Positions 18,001 through 28,199 of a stretch of DNA of 64,000 nucleotides are shown piece after piece. The stretch comes from Salipaludibacillus daqingensis (GTDB taxonomy: Bacteria > Bacillota > Bacilli > Bacillales > Salisediminibacteriaceae): assembly GCF_029891575.1 (NCBI RefSeq), contig NZ_JARZHF010000001.1, positions 62,001 to 126,000 of the forward strand, read 5' to 3'. Position numbers and translations under genes: made by a program. Positions within the stretch are counted from its first letter, which is position 1; each line of letters starts with the position of its first letter. The notes under the pieces are model-generated. The model did no database searches and had not been told where the DNA came from. It saw only the letters and a list, made by a program, of their open reading frames with translations.

Positions 18001-19278
18001 TTACCCTTCTAAAAGAAGGGATTCTGGATCTTCAATTAGTTCTTTCACTTTCACAAGGAATTGCACGGCATCTTTCCCGTCGATAATTCGGTGATCGTAT
18101 GATAATGCAATGTACATCATCGGACGAACCTCAACCTCATCATTTTCCATGACAACCGGACGTTTTTGAATGGTGTGCATCCCTAGTATACCAACTTGCG
18201 GTGAATTCAAGATCGGTGTTGACCATAACGATCCAAATACCCCACCATTCGTGATTGTGAACGTTCCACCTGTTAGATCACTAATGGCTAACTTTTTATT
18301 ATGAGCTTTTTTTCCTAAATCACCAACTTCTTTCTCGATACCAGCAAAGTCCAAACGATCAGCATTACGGACAACCGGAACGACCAAACCTTCTTCTGTT
18401 GATACGGCAATCCCAATATCATAGAATTTCTTTAAGACAACGTCATCTCCGTCGATCTCCGCATTCACATTCGGATACTTCTTTAGAGCTCCAATTACGG
18501 CTTTTGTGAAAAAGGACATAAATCCTAACTTCACGCCATTATCATCTAAAAACTTATCTTTTCTACGCTTACGAAGATCCATTAAATTTGTCATGTCAAC
18601 TTCATTAAACGTTGTTAACATTGCTGCGGTTTGTTGCGCTTCCACAAGTCGTTTCGCAATCGTTTTACGACGACGAGACATTGGAATTCTTTCTACAGGT
18701 TTTGCTGGGTCGTCTTGTTTCTTTTCAGGTTGTTCTGATTTAGATTCAGGAGCCGATTTAGCTGGCTGTTGTTTCGATTGATGTTCATCGATATCTTCTT
18801 TACGGATTCGACCTAAAGGATCTCTTGGACTAACTTCACTTAGACTAATCCCTTTTTCACGGGCATATTTTCGAGCGGAAGGTGATGCTAAAGGCCTCTC
18901 CTGTTCTTCTTTTGAAGATGGTTCAGCTTGCTGATTATTTTCCGTTGTATCAGAAGGGGCTTTTGTTTCTTCCTTTTGTTTTTCTTGAGCTGGCTCAGCT
19001 TCTGATTTTTTTTCTGTGTCAGCATTTTTGGCTTCCGATTTTCCGGATGTATTTATCTTAGCGATCACATCGCCTACTTTTACTGTATCTCCTGGTTCAA
19101 ACAAAGTACTTTCAAGAACACCCGATTCATCTGCAGAAATTTCTACGTTGACTTTATCTGTTTCAAGTTCAACAATATCTTCCCCTTTTTCCACATAGTC
19201 ACCGGCTTGCTTTAACCATTCTGCAACTGTTCCTTCTGTTACGGATTCTGCTAATTCTGGTACCTTTACTTCTAACAT
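18001..19278 (-). CDS. odhB: 2-oxoglutarate dehydrogenase E2, dihydrolipoyl succinyltransferase
   Basis: 425 residues. Lipoyl domain 1-77 with the lipoylated Lys42 in ETDKVNVE; a Lys/Glu/Gln/Pro-rich linker; a peripheral subunit-binding domain near 130-165 ([14 protein letters not shown]); and the catalytic core with the active-site motif SYDHRIIDG. It transfers the succinyl group from E1 to CoA in the TCA cycle. It follows odhA after 18 bases and ends at a terminator. Length matches Bacillus OdhB. Confidence 0.95.
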   Translation of the reverse strand: MLEVKVPELAESVTEGTVAEWLKQAGDYVEKGEDIVELETDKVNVEISADESGVLESTLFEPGDTVKVGDVIAKINTSGKSEAKNADTEKKSEAEPAQEKQKEETKAPSDTTENNQQAEPSSKEEQERPLASPSARKYAREKGISLSEVSPRDPLGRIRKEDIDEHQSKQQPAKSAPESKSEQPEKKQDDPAKPVERIPMSRRRKTIAKRLVEAQQTAAMLTTFNEVDMTNLMDLRKRRKDKFLDDNGVKLGFMSFFTKAVIGALKKYPNVNAEIDGDDVVLKKFYDIGIAVSTEEGLVVPVVRNADRLDFAGIEKEVGDLGKKAHNKKLAISDLTGGTFTITNGGVFGSLWSTPILNSPQVGILGMHTIQKRPVVMENDEVEVRPMMYIALSYDHRIIDGKDAVQFLVKVKELIEDPESLLLEG

Positions 19279-19296
19279 TCGTTTGTGACTCCCTTC

Positions 19297-22140
19297 TTAT
19301 TTCCTTGTAGTCGCCTCTGTTAAAATTCTATTTTGTTCTTTTTTATGCACTTTAGGGTCACCCTCGGCTGTACTAGATCTTCTTTTTCTTCCAATGAAAC
19401 TAACTTGATTTTCATGTTCCGTAAGCTCTTGTAGATAAGGAAGAATATAGTGCCATGCTCCCATGTTTTGTGGTTCTTCTTGTAACCAAATAAAGTCATC
19501 AACATGAGGGAAACGGCTTAACACTTCTTGTATACGAGCAGATGGGAATGGATAAAGTTCTTCTACTTTAACCATGTGCATCCATTCTAGTTCGTCTTTT
19601 TTCTCATGGATTACTTCATCGAGTTCTACCGAAACTTTCCCTGAGCAGAATACAATTCGTTTCACTTTGTCTGGATTACTTCCTAATTCTTTGTTTTCCA
19701 AAATAGGTTCAAACTTTCCTTCACTAATTTCTTCAGGTATCGAGGCGACTTTTTCATTACGTAACAAGCTTTTCGGCGCCATTAACACAAGAGGGCGTAC
19801 TTCATTTTCTTTCAACAATTTTGATTGTCTGCGAAGTAAATGAAAATACTGACTCGCTTTAGTTAGGTTTGCCACGTGCCAATTATTTTCGGCTGCTAGC
19901 GTCAAAAATCGTTCCATTCTTCCACTTGAGTGTTCTGGGCCTTGCCCTTCATAACCATGAGGCAATAAGAGAACGAGGCCTGACTTTTGCCCCCACTTCG
20001 CTCGACCACTTGATATAAATTGATCAAAAATAACTTGAGCTCCATTCGAAAAATCGCCGTACTGGGCTTCCCAGATCGTTAAAGTTTCAGGTGATTGGAC
20101 GTTATAACCATATTCAAATCCCACACAAGCCATTTCTGATAATGGACTATTATGAATCGCAAACGATGCTTTTGCTGAAGGAAGTGTATGCAGTGGCGAG
20201 TATATATTATCAGATTCATAATCATGTAGAACTAGGTGTCTTTGTGAAAACGTTCCTCGCTCTGAATCTTGCCCTGTCATTCGAATAGGCACACCGTCCG
20301 TTAGAATTGTTGCAAACGCCAGTGTTTCTGCTAGTCCCCAGTCGATCTTTCCACCCTCTTCAAAGGATGCGACTCGCCGTTTTAATATTTTTTCTAACTT
20401 AGGAAACACATTAAACTTCTCTGGAAAAACAAGCAAATCATCATTTAACTTTCGCAACGAATCGATGGAAACTTTCGTCTCAATTCCTTCTAACGTGCTT
20501 CGAACGTAGGAAGGGGGGGTCATTGTTTCATCAATTTTTTCACGTTTATTTTTTTTGATTTTCTCAAATTGACTAGCAAGTTTCGAAATAAACTCATCAC
20601 GAAGATCTTGCATTTGATTTTCAGTAATGATGTTTTCTGAAAACAGTTTCTCTCCATAGCTCTCAAAAATTGTCGGATGGTCTTTGATTTTTTTGTATAG
20701 ACTTGGCTGAGTAGCTAATGGTTCATCCATTTCATTGTGACCATAACGACGATACCCAATGAGGTCAATCACAATATCCTTACTGAATTCCTTTCGATAT
20801 AAATAAGCTAAATGAATGGCTGCTACACAAGCTTCTGGGTCGTCAGCATTTACATGAATAACTGGAATTTCATACCCTTTCGCCAAGTCACTAGCGTACT
20901 TTGTTGATCTTGAATCGCCACTTACCGTTGTGAAACCTATCATATTGTTCGCGATGATATGAATCGTACCACCTGTAGAATATCCTTTTAATTGACTTAA
21001 GTTTAACGTTTCTGCGACCACACCTTGACCTGGAAAAGCCGCATCCCCGTGAATAAGAATCGTTAATGCTTTATGTTTTTCCTGTGTTGGTAACCCTGGC
21101 TTCGAGCGATTATCTTGCGCTGCTCTTGTTAGCCCCTCTACAACTGGATTAACAAATTCTAAATGACTTGGGTTATTCGCTAAAGTGATCGTGGCATCCG
21201 ATTGACTTTCTTTAATTTCACGGTCTGCCCCTAAATGATATTTTACATCTCCCGTCCAGCCATAGTTAATACCTACGGAACCTTCAGAAGGAACTAACTC
21301 TTTGTTCGGTGCGTCATGGAATTCTGAAAAGATCAACTCGTATGGCTTGCCTAGTACATGAGCTAGAACATTTAGTCTACCTCTATGTGCCATACCAATC
21401 ATCAATTTTTCCGTCCCTTCCTCCACTGATTCCCTGACGACCTCATCTAACATAGGCACCATTGTATCTAATCCTTCGATGGAGAAACGCTTTTGGCCTT
21501 TGAACGTTTTATGGATAAAATGTTCAAAACCTTCCACTTTATTTAACCGCTCTAATAACTGGACTTTTTTATTCGTTGTTAATGGTGGTAAATAATCACC
21601 AGATTCGACTTTCTGAAATAACCACCGACGTTCGTCAATATCATGAACTTGGTTGAATTCAAAAGCCAATTTTTTCGTATACGTATTTTTGAGATGCTCT
21701 ACTGCTTCATTTCCATTATTAAACGATTCATAAAAATGGGGCGAAAGTAATTCAGGAGGAATACCTTTCACTTGTTCTTTTGTTAAATGGAAATCTTCAT
21801 ATTCAAAAATATTTTTCTTGTATTCTAATTCGATTGGTGAAATATCGGCCATAAGATGACCATTTCGACGAATAGATTCAGCTAATTTCATTGCATTAAC
21901 TGCAGTAAAATAACCTTCACGATCCATTTGAGTGGAACCGTACTGCCTAATTGGCTCTTGCTCTGCTGTTTCTTCCACAACTTCTTCATAAGCTCCCCAT
22001 TGGTTAAAAAAGGTTGCTAGTTCTTCTTCTACTAAATTTCGATCTTTCTGAAAATCTTCATACTTTTCTAGCATGTAACCTAAGTTTGGTCCATAAAATT
22101 GTGACCAACCTTCACTCAATCGAATTGATTGATTTGCCAT
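19297..22140 (-). CDS. odhA: 2-oxoglutarate dehydrogenase E1 component
   Basis: 947 residues, close to Bacillus OdhA length. Thiamine-diphosphate dehydrogenase with the N-terminal WSQFYGPNLGYMLEKYEDF, HRGRLNVLAHVLGKP, and later GDSRSTKYASDLAKG and YGDFSNGAQVIFDQF. It decarboxylates 2-oxoglutarate and transfers the succinyl group to lipoyl-OdhB. The frame continues 57 bases upstream, but ATG at 22140 has GGAGGG upstream and begins MANQSIRLSEGW as in relatives. First gene of odhAB. Confidence 0.95.
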   Translation of the reverse strand: MANQSIRLSEGWSQFYGPNLGYMLEKYEDFQKDRNLVEEELATFFNQWGAYEEVVEETAEQEPIRQYGSTQMDREGYFTAVNAMKLAESIRRNGHLMADISPIELEYKKNIFEYEDFHLTKEQVKGIPPELLSPHFYESFNNGNEAVEHLKNTYTKKLAFEFNQVHDIDERRWLFQKVESGDYLPPLTTNKKVQLLERLNKVEGFEHFIHKTFKGQKRFSIEGLDTMVPMLDEVVRESVEEGTEKLMIGMAHRGRLNVLAHVLGKPYELIFSEFHDAPNKELVPSEGSVGINYGWTGDVKYHLGADREIKESQSDATITLANNPSHLEFVNPVVEGLTRAAQDNRSKPGLPTQEKHKALTILIHGDAAFPGQGVVAETLNLSQLKGYSTGGTIHIIANNMIGFTTVSGDSRSTKYASDLAKGYEIPVIHVNADDPEACVAAIHLAYLYRKEFSKDIVIDLIGYRRYGHNEMDEPLATQPSLYKKIKDHPTIFESYGEKLFSENIITENQMQDLRDEFISKLASQFEKIKKNKREKIDETMTPPSYVRSTLEGIETKVSIDSLRKLNDDLLVFPEKFNVFPKLEKILKRRVASFEEGGKIDWGLAETLAFATILTDGVPIRMTGQDSERGTFSQRHLVLHDYESDNIYSPLHTLPSAKASFAIHNSPLSEMACVGFEYGYNVQSPETLTIWEAQYGDFSNGAQVIFDQFISSGRAKWGQKSGLVLLLPHGYEGQGPEHSSGRMERFLTLAAENNWHVANLTKASQYFHLLRRQSKLLKENEVRPLVLMAPKSLLRNEKVASIPEEISEGKFEPILENKELGSNPDKVKRIVFCSGKVSVELDEVIHEKKDELEWMHMVKVEELYPFPSARIQEVLSRFPHVDDFIWLQEEPQNMGAWHYILPYLQELTEHENQVSFIGRKRRSSTAEGDPKVHKKEQNRILTEATTRK

Positions 22141-22350
22141 TTCCTTACCCTCCATTGATCGTAAATATGTACAACATTCTATTTCTACTTCACACATAGG
22201 ATAAAAGCGTTTCCACCATTATTTTATCACTATATTTGTTGATCCTCAAAGATTAGTTTTCACAAAGTGACATTTTATACTTCGAAAGCTCTTTCTAGTC
22301 ATCTTTTCCCGGTTACAAATAAATCAATCGTTGATTTTACATGTATATAG

Positions 22351-22388
22351 AAAAACTAGCTGAAAACTTAATTCTCCAGCTAGTTTTT
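22351..22388. terminator. terminator after patA
   Basis: AAAAACTAGCTG, 14-base loop, CAGCTAGTTTTT. A perfect 12-bp stem with A/T runs on both sides. Confidence 0.8.
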
Positions 22389-22402
22389 GTGCGAATCTAT
22401 AT

Positions 22403-23563
22403 TTATTCGGTCACCTTATTCCAAAATTTTTCCAGACGAAGCAATGCTTCTTCCAATTCTTCTATTCGGTAAGCATAAGACAAACGCACATATCCTTCTC
22501 CTAGAAAAGAAAATGCATCACCAGGAACTACAGCGAGTTCCTCTTCTTCTAGAAGTTTCATCGCAAAATCAAATGACGTCATCCCAGATTTTTCAATCGA
22601 AGGAAAAGCATAAAAAGCACCCGTAGGCATCACGGTAGGTAGACCAATTTCTTCTAGCCTTCTCATCATAAAGTTACGTCTCTTTTCATATTGTTCTTTC
22701 ATATGTACAGGATCATCTTGTCCGTTTTTCATCGCTTCTAACGCGGCATATTGGGACACCGAACTAGCGCAACTCACATTATATTGATGAACCTTAATTA
22801 AATGTTTACAAATCTCTTTCGGTGCAAAAATAAAACCGATTCTCCATCCTGTCATAGAGTGTGATTTACTCAATCCATTGATGACAATTGTCCGTTCTCT
22901 CATTCCTCGGTAGGATGCGATCGATTGGTGAGGCTCTGCATACGTTAATTCAGAATAAATTTCATCGGCTACAATAAATAAGTCCTGTTTTTCTAAATAC
23001 ATAGCTAACTCTATCCGCTGCTCTTCTGATAAAACAGCTCCCGTAGGGTTTGATGGATAAGGAAAAATGATAGCTTTTGTTCGCTTTGTTTGATTTGTTT
23101 TAATTTGGTCCACGGTTATGATGAAATCCGTTTCTCTCGTATCGATAAACACCGGTGTTCCCCCACATAGCCGAATGATCGGTTCATAGGCTGGATAAAC
23201 AGGTGCCGGAATAAGTACCTCATCTCCAGGTTCCAGTAACGCTCTCATCGTTACATCTATTGCTTGTGAAGCGCCGACGGTAACAATGACTTCATCTAAT
23301 GGATCATACTTTAATTGATATTTATTCTCTACAAATTCACTAGCATACGTTCGAAGTTCTAGGAGTCCTGCATTAGCGGTATAACGAGTATAATTATTAT
23401 CGATTGCTTGTTTCGCCGCTTGTTTCACATGTTCTGGCGTATCAAAATCCGGCTGTCCTAATGTTAATTGAACTGCTTCTGGGTAAGCTTGGACCCTATT
23501 AAAAAATTGGCGAATACCTGAAAGCTCAATATCTTTTACTTTCTGATTTAATCTTGATTCCAT
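22403..23563 (-). CDS. patA: aminotransferase class I, PatA-like (N-acetyl-LL-diaminopimelate aminotransferase)
   Basis: 386 residues. Fold-type I PLP enzyme with YPSNPTGAVLS, VADEIYSEL and the PLP lysine in NGLSKSHSMTGWRIGF. The sequence follows B. subtilis PatA closely throughout (for example LKVHQYNVSCAS and TSFDFAMKLLEEE). PatA acts in the acetylase branch of lysine and diaminopimelate synthesis. ATG with AATGGAGG upstream. A five-helix membrane protein gene lies 42 bases upstream on the same strand. Confidence 0.88.
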   Translation of the reverse strand: MESRLNQKVKDIELSGIRQFFNRVQAYPEAVQLTLGQPDFDTPEHVKQAAKQAIDNNYTRYTANAGLLELRTYASEFVENKYQLKYDPLDEVIVTVGASQAIDVTMRALLEPGDEVLIPAPVYPAYEPIIRLCGGTPVFIDTRETDFIITVDQIKTNQTKRTKAIIFPYPSNPTGAVLSEEQRIELAMYLEKQDLFIVADEIYSELTYAEPHQSIASYRGMRERTIVINGLSKSHSMTGWRIGFIFAPKEICKHLIKVHQYNVSCASSVSQYAALEAMKNGQDDPVHMKEQYEKRRNFMMRRLEEIGLPTVMPTGAFYAFPSIEKSGMTSFDFAMKLLEEEELAVVPGDAFSFLGEGYVRLSYAYRIEELEEALLRLEKFWNKVTE

Positions 23564-23605
23564 GTTTATTACGCCTCCATTATTTCTTTGTTTCGATTAA
23601 GTTTA

Positions 23606-24121
23606 TTACGTTGGTTGTATCGCAGTAATTGCAACAACGGTTAGTATAAAATGAATAACATAAATCCCAATTGCTAGAAGAAACACGCGCCAAAAAGCTT
23701 CCAAAAACGATTTGTTTACATTAGAAAACTTTCGAATCGGTTCTAATGATAAACTAACAATGATAATCAGGTACAAAACTAAATATAAAAATTCAATTGC
23801 CATATTAGATCCTTGTAATGGTTCGGCAACATTTCCTGACACTAGCAGAAACACATTAGCAGCAATAGCGATTATTTTTGCAATAAATAATTGAACAAAT
23901 ACGCTGATCGTTAACCACCAAGACCATTTTTCCCTCCTAAAAATCCCGATAGCAGCTGGTACAAAAAGCCAGAATACACCATCAGAAACTAGGAGCATGA
24001 GCATTCTTTCACTATATCCCCACATAACGCCAATGTAGACATAATAGCCATAGTATACGAAAACGAATAGCAATAGAAAACTTGCAAATACGTTTAACGG
24101 GATAGATAATTTACGGTCCAT
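23606..24121 (-). CDS. hypothetical membrane protein, about five helices
   Basis: 171 residues with about five hydrophobic segments and a short basic N-terminus. No catalytic motif or known family is recognised. It lies between an esterase gene (32 bases upstream) and patA (42 bases downstream) on the same strand, so it is probably part of one transcript. The function cannot be inferred from that mixed context. Confidence 0.65.
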   Translation of the reverse strand: MDRKLSIPLNVFASFLLLFVFVYYGYYVYIGVMWGYSERMLMLLVSDGVFWLFVPAAIGIFRREKWSWWLTISVFVQLFIAKIIAIAANVFLLVSGNVAEPLQGSNMAIEFLYLVLYLIIIVSLSLEPIRKFSNVNKSFLEAFWRVFLLAIGIYVIHFILTVVAITAIQPT

Positions 24122-24153
24122 CGATCCATTCCTCCATGCAATAAAACTTGTGA

Positions 24154-25332
24154 TTATTCATTTAACAGGTCCGCTCCAGAACGTCCGATTAAATAAGCTG
24201 CAATTGCAAAAGCTTCCGTTTGTTCTCTAACCCGATTCAGACCTTGCGGTGGCTGACGAACTTGAAGTTGGTATTGATCTGCTATTTGAAGTGTTCCTTG
24301 ATTTGCTTGTCTCAGAAAACTCGACGTTTCTTGCAAACCGTAACGTCCGCTTTGCATTATTTCATAAAAGGACACGAACCCATGCATAACCCCACGATAA
24401 CGAGTCGCCCTCACCGGAACATCAAATTCCGCTAAACGTTCTGCATACGCTTCCCCTTCATCTCGCAACGGATCAAATTCAGCCGTGATTATTAATGCAG
24501 GAGGTAAATCACTAAGATCATCCGCATGGAGTGGTGATGTATAAGGATTGGTCCACATCCCTTCTTCTGGCGTATACAGGTCTCGTGCCCGATACATCAC
24601 TTGTCTTGATAACAAGTAGTAGCCACTATCATATATTTCTCTTGATTCTAACTTAACATCTTGAAATGTTGTTAAAGGATAAAGAAGTACCTGCGAAGTA
24701 ATGTCTGGACCGTTTCGATCCCTTGCCATCATAGCTGTCACCGTAGCAATATTTCCTCCCGCACTGTCCCCTACAACGCTTATACGTTCGTCATCTCCGT
24801 TAAACGTCTCCGCATGGGTTTCGGCCCAAATTAAAGCGGAATAACTATCTTCAATTGCTGCTGGAAAAACATAATCTGGCGCGACTCGATATCCTGGAGC
24901 TAAGACAATACTATTTGTTCTTGATGCTAGCGAACGAATAATATTATCATGAGTATCAATGTTACCATACCCTTCTAGAAAAGCCCCTCCGTGATAATAC
25001 ATTATGATTGGAAATGGTCCCTCTCCTTGAGGCCGATACATTCTCATCGGAATCTGCACTTCCCCTTGAACAGGAATAAATAAATCTTCTCTTAATAACG
25101 GGGATCCCCCCCCTCCACCACCAGTAACAATTCGGGGAGGACGAATATTAATATCAAGATCTACTAAATTATTATTAATGGCATGCAGGACAACTGCTGT
25201 TTTTGCTGGAAGTCTTCCTTCATCCGTTGATTGCCATAAATAAACGGATATAGAGATGATAATTAACACAGCAGCTATTCCTAATGAGCTTATTAAAAAC
25301 ATTTGTTTTAAAAACGGTTTTGCCCACCTCAT
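24154..25332 (-). CDS. membrane-anchored alpha/beta hydrolase, HSL-type esterase/lipase
   Basis: 392 residues. An N-terminal hydrophobic helix (about 10-32) acts as anchor or signal. The hormone-sensitive-lipase oxyanion motif is YYHGGAFLEGYG and the nucleophile elbow is GDSAGG; Asp in EFDPLRDEG and His in GVMHGF complete the triad. It probably hydrolyses short-chain esters outside the membrane. Residues 72-77 are six consecutive Gly, encoded partly by a run of eight G at about 25106-25113, a tract prone to slippage. It is downstream of a GGDEF/EAL gene by 33 bases. Confidence 0.8.
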   Translation of the reverse strand: MRWAKPFLKQMFLISSLGIAAVLIIISISVYLWQSTDEGRLPAKTAVVLHAINNNLVDLDINIRPPRIVTGGGGGGSPLLREDLFIPVQGEVQIPMRMYRPQGEGPFPIIMYYHGGAFLEGYGNIDTHDNIIRSLASRTNSIVLAPGYRVAPDYVFPAAIEDSYSALIWAETHAETFNGDDERISVVGDSAGGNIATVTAMMARDRNGPDITSQVLLYPLTTFQDVKLESREIYDSGYYLLSRQVMYRARDLYTPEEGMWTNPYTSPLHADDLSDLPPALIITAEFDPLRDEGEAYAERLAEFDVPVRATRYRGVMHGFVSFYEIMQSGRYGLQETSSFLRQANQGTLQIADQYQLQVRQPPQGLNRVREQTEAFAIAAYLIGRSGADLLNE

Positions 25333-25365
25333 GTTGTCCTTCCCCTCCTGGCTGCCACACTATTC

Positions 25366-27672
25366 TTAACTCTTTATATCATTCTTGTGCTTTTTTGATT
25401 GTAACTCATCAAACAAAAACGTGATAGCTGACGTTTCTGACAATGGCTTTGAATAATAAAACCCTTGTATTATGTCACATTTCCAAGTTTTTAAAGAGTT
25501 CAACTGCTCTTTATTTTCTACACCTTCAGCTAAAACTTCAATATCTAATTCTTTGACAAGATCGATAAGTTTACGCATCATTGTTGCTTTTTTATTATCA
25601 TATTCCATATTTATAATAAACGACCGATCTATTTTTAGAAGGTCTATCGGTAAGCTAGCTAAATAATGAAAAGATGAAAACCCTGTACCAAAGTCATCAA
25701 TTGAGATTCTAACTCCGTGTTCACGGAGTTGTTGAAGTTTACCGATTGTTTTATCATTCGTTTGAATCAATAAAGACTCCGTTAGCTCCAATTCTATGCA
25801 ATGAGGATCTGCATTTTCTTCGCGTATTATCCTCATCACTTTCTCAACAAAATCATCTTGTTGAAGTTGAATGGAGGATACATTGACACAAATACGAATC
25901 TTTGATGAATAATTCTCATGGAAAAATTGTACCATTTTACAAGCTTTTCTAAAAACATAATCGCCAATCGGTATTATAGCTCCGGTCTTCTCAGCAAGAG
26001 GAATAAACGTATCAGGGTGCACAAATGATCCATCTATTTTTTTCCACCTAACTAGTACTTCAAAAGCAACTAACTGCTCCTTTTCCAACATTAATTGTGG
26101 TTGGTAATAAAGCACAAACTCTTCGTCGTTAATTGCTCTTAATATATTTGTTTCTAATTCACGCTCGTGTTTGTATTTTTCCGTTAACTTTTGATGATAA
26201 ACCGTTGATTGATTCGCACCACGTGATTTTGACTCGTTGAGAGCTAGATTAGCGTGTTTTAATAATAATTCAACATTTCCACCGTCTTTCGGATACGTTG
26301 CTATTCCATAACAAGCACTGATATGAATCGTGTGATGTGCCACTCTCCAAGTCCGATTTAAGCTTTCTCTTAGTTGAATTAATTTTTTCTTAATATGTTC
26401 CTTTTTGTGGTGGTCTGTCACTAATACAAATTCGTCCCCGCCATACCTTACTAAAATAGAAACGTCCGATATTTCTAGTTTCAAAACTTGAGCTACTTGT
26501 TTTAATAACTCATCAGCAATTCTCGGACCAAAACCTTCGTTTATTCTTCGGAAGTAATCCAGTCCAATATATATGATTGTAAACGGATCCCTCTTTTCTT
26601 TTCTTAGCGTTCTCGTTTGTAAATAGTTACTTAAAGCAAAGTTATTCGGAATCTCCGTTAAAGGATCTTGGAAAGCCATCTTTTTAATCGTATCTTCTTT
26701 TTCCTTGAAAAGCGTATAATCATGATGTGTGCCATGGACTGCTTTTACATAACCATGTTGATCAATAATTGGAGTTAGACGAATCACAAAATAAGAAGTT
26801 TTCCCCTTTTTGGTTTGCTCATATTCTTCTTGAAGTGTTTCCTCCGTTGTTTTCACTTGATGAATGGCATGATCCCAAGAAAAGGTCGTATGGGGAAAAA
26901 AATTAGCAATATGCCTATTCACAATAGGTTTAGACCCTAATGAAATATTTTGCTTGAATATAGCATTTACCATTAGAATATTCCCTTGTAAATCCAACAT
27001 ATAAATCAAATCTTTCGAACTATTAGCAAGAGCTTCATACTTATTTTCCGATTCATTTAAATCTCGTTTCAGTGACCCATAAATAATTAACCCAAAACCG
27101 ATTGCAATAGCTATCATTAAAAATTCATTTAATAAATACCCAAATGCTGCAAATGATTCAATTGGTCTTAAAAATGGGTAATCCATCCGATGAACTCCCA
27201 TAATGATAAATAAAAAACCAATTGTTTTAAACACAATATTTAGAGAAAAATGCGTGATAAAAAGCCACCCAGCATATATAAACATAGCTCCCGTAATAAG
27301 AGAAGGTAGTAGATACAACCAAAGAAAAGGAAGTTCTCCCCACCTAGCAAACAAGCTCCATACAATGGCCAGTCCTGTAATGATGATCCACGCTAATGAT
27401 GGTTGTTTCTTTACATAAATATGTGCACCGATAAGGATAAACAGTGCAGTAATGATACCAAAAAGGTCATAAAAATAACTATAAATAATCCATTCATATT
27501 GTAAGGAAAGCATGAGCATAGCAATACGGGCAGCATAAGAAATCCAACCAATAATCCAAAAGATCAAATGGCGCTGGTGTTCCAATTTATAATAATAAAT
27601 ATACATAAATATAGATACGATTACACCGATAAAGATCGCCATCGATACGCCCATTAAAAAATCATTTGTCAT
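25366..27672 (-). CDS. membrane PAS-GGDEF-EAL protein (c-di-GMP turnover)
   Basis: 768 residues. About seven membrane helices (1-205) form a sensor, followed by a PAS domain (about 215-330). The GGDEF domain (about 335-500) has the intact active loop RYGGDEFVLV (about 409). The EAL domain (510-765) has EVLVRW in place of EALVRW, NVSSIQL, ELTESLL, DDFGTGFSS and EGVENKEQL. The metal- and substrate-binding residues of both domains look intact, so it may both make and break cyclic di-GMP. The signal is unknown; the helices may sense a membrane or ligand cue. Confidence 0.9.
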   Translation of the reverse strand: MTNDFLMGVSMAIFIGVIVSIFMYIYYYKLEHQRHLIFWIIGWISYAARIAMLMLSLQYEWIIYSYFYDLFGIITALFILIGAHIYVKKQPSLAWIIITGLAIVWSLFARWGELPFLWLYLLPSLITGAMFIYAGWLFITHFSLNIVFKTIGFLFIIMGVHRMDYPFLRPIESFAAFGYLLNEFLMIAIAIGFGLIIYGSLKRDLNESENKYEALANSSKDLIYMLDLQGNILMVNAIFKQNISLGSKPIVNRHIANFFPHTTFSWDHAIHQVKTTEETLQEEYEQTKKGKTSYFVIRLTPIIDQHGYVKAVHGTHHDYTLFKEKEDTIKKMAFQDPLTEIPNNFALSNYLQTRTLRKEKRDPFTIIYIGLDYFRRINEGFGPRIADELLKQVAQVLKLEISDVSILVRYGGDEFVLVTDHHKKEHIKKKLIQLRESLNRTWRVAHHTIHISACYGIATYPKDGGNVELLLKHANLALNESKSRGANQSTVYHQKLTEKYKHERELETNILRAINDEEFVLYYQPQLMLEKEQLVAFEVLVRWKKIDGSFVHPDTFIPLAEKTGAIIPIGDYVFRKACKMVQFFHENYSSKIRICVNVSSIQLQQDDFVEKVMRIIREENADPHCIELELTESLLIQTNDKTIGKLQQLREHGVRISIDDFGTGFSSFHYLASLPIDLLKIDRSFIINMEYDNKKATMMRKLIDLVKELDIEVLAEGVENKEQLNSLKTWKCDIIQGFYYSKPLSETSAITFLFDELQSKKHKNDIKS

Positions 27673-27897
27673 GTCATCCTCCGATATGTTGATTTTTTAG
27701 AATCTATTTATGAATACGAATTAGTTAACATCGATATAAAAAGCAATGCTAGCCTTCTGTTATACTCTTCAAAATAATTAACCTATCGGAATATTCTCTC
27801 TTTTATTATACGACACGCTTTTTTGAAAGAATACAGAATATATTTTGCTTCATTTTGGAAATAATGAAGAATATACAAAAATCGTAGAGAAAGAGAT

Positions 27898-28137
27898 GTG
27901 ATTTTATTGAATATAGAGCTAATGCCTAAAAATGGAGCTCTCCCTTGCGAAGTAACAGCAGATGATGATAATGGTGTTTTTACGATTAGAAAAGAAGATA
28001 CGTCAGGAGAAGTATTTAATAATTTTTCATCATTAAAAGGATGGATCCACCAACATTGGAACGAAGAGCAGTTCGTCCACTCTAACGAATTTCATCAGTT
28101 GCTCTCTTTTCTTGATCAGTATGAAAAAGAAATGTAA
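27898..28137 (+). CDS. hypothetical 79-residue protein
   Basis: A soluble, acidic frame (starting MILLNIELMPKNGALP if the GTG at 27898 is used; a TTG at 27907 is the alternative with AGAG 9 bases upstream). It contains KGWIHQHWNEEQF and no cysteine. No family recognised. It is convergent with the DUF4397 gene, and a terminator between them serves both. Codon use looks like its neighbours. Confidence 0.5.
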   Translation: MILLNIELMPKNGALPCEVTADDDNGVFTIRKEDTSGEVFNNFSSLKGWIHQHWNEEQFVHSNEFHQLLSFLDQYEKEM

Positions 28138-28155
28138 TATTCTTCATAGCGAAAA

Positions 28156-28181
28156 AGGACCGATGTTTAGTCATCGGTCCT
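28156..28181. terminator. bidirectional terminator
   Basis: AGGACCGATG, 6-base loop, CATCGGTCCT. A perfect 10-bp stem, with T-rich flanks on the minus side (TTTTTC) and CTCTTTCC on the plus side. Confidence 0.75.
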
Positions 28182-28199
28182 CTTTCCTATAAGTAGTTA

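Noticed and set aside
25106-25113. Run of eight G in the esterase gene as a phase-variation switch
   Set aside because: A seven-G run also occurs in odhA, a housekeeping gene, so such runs are not specific; the esterase frame is intact.
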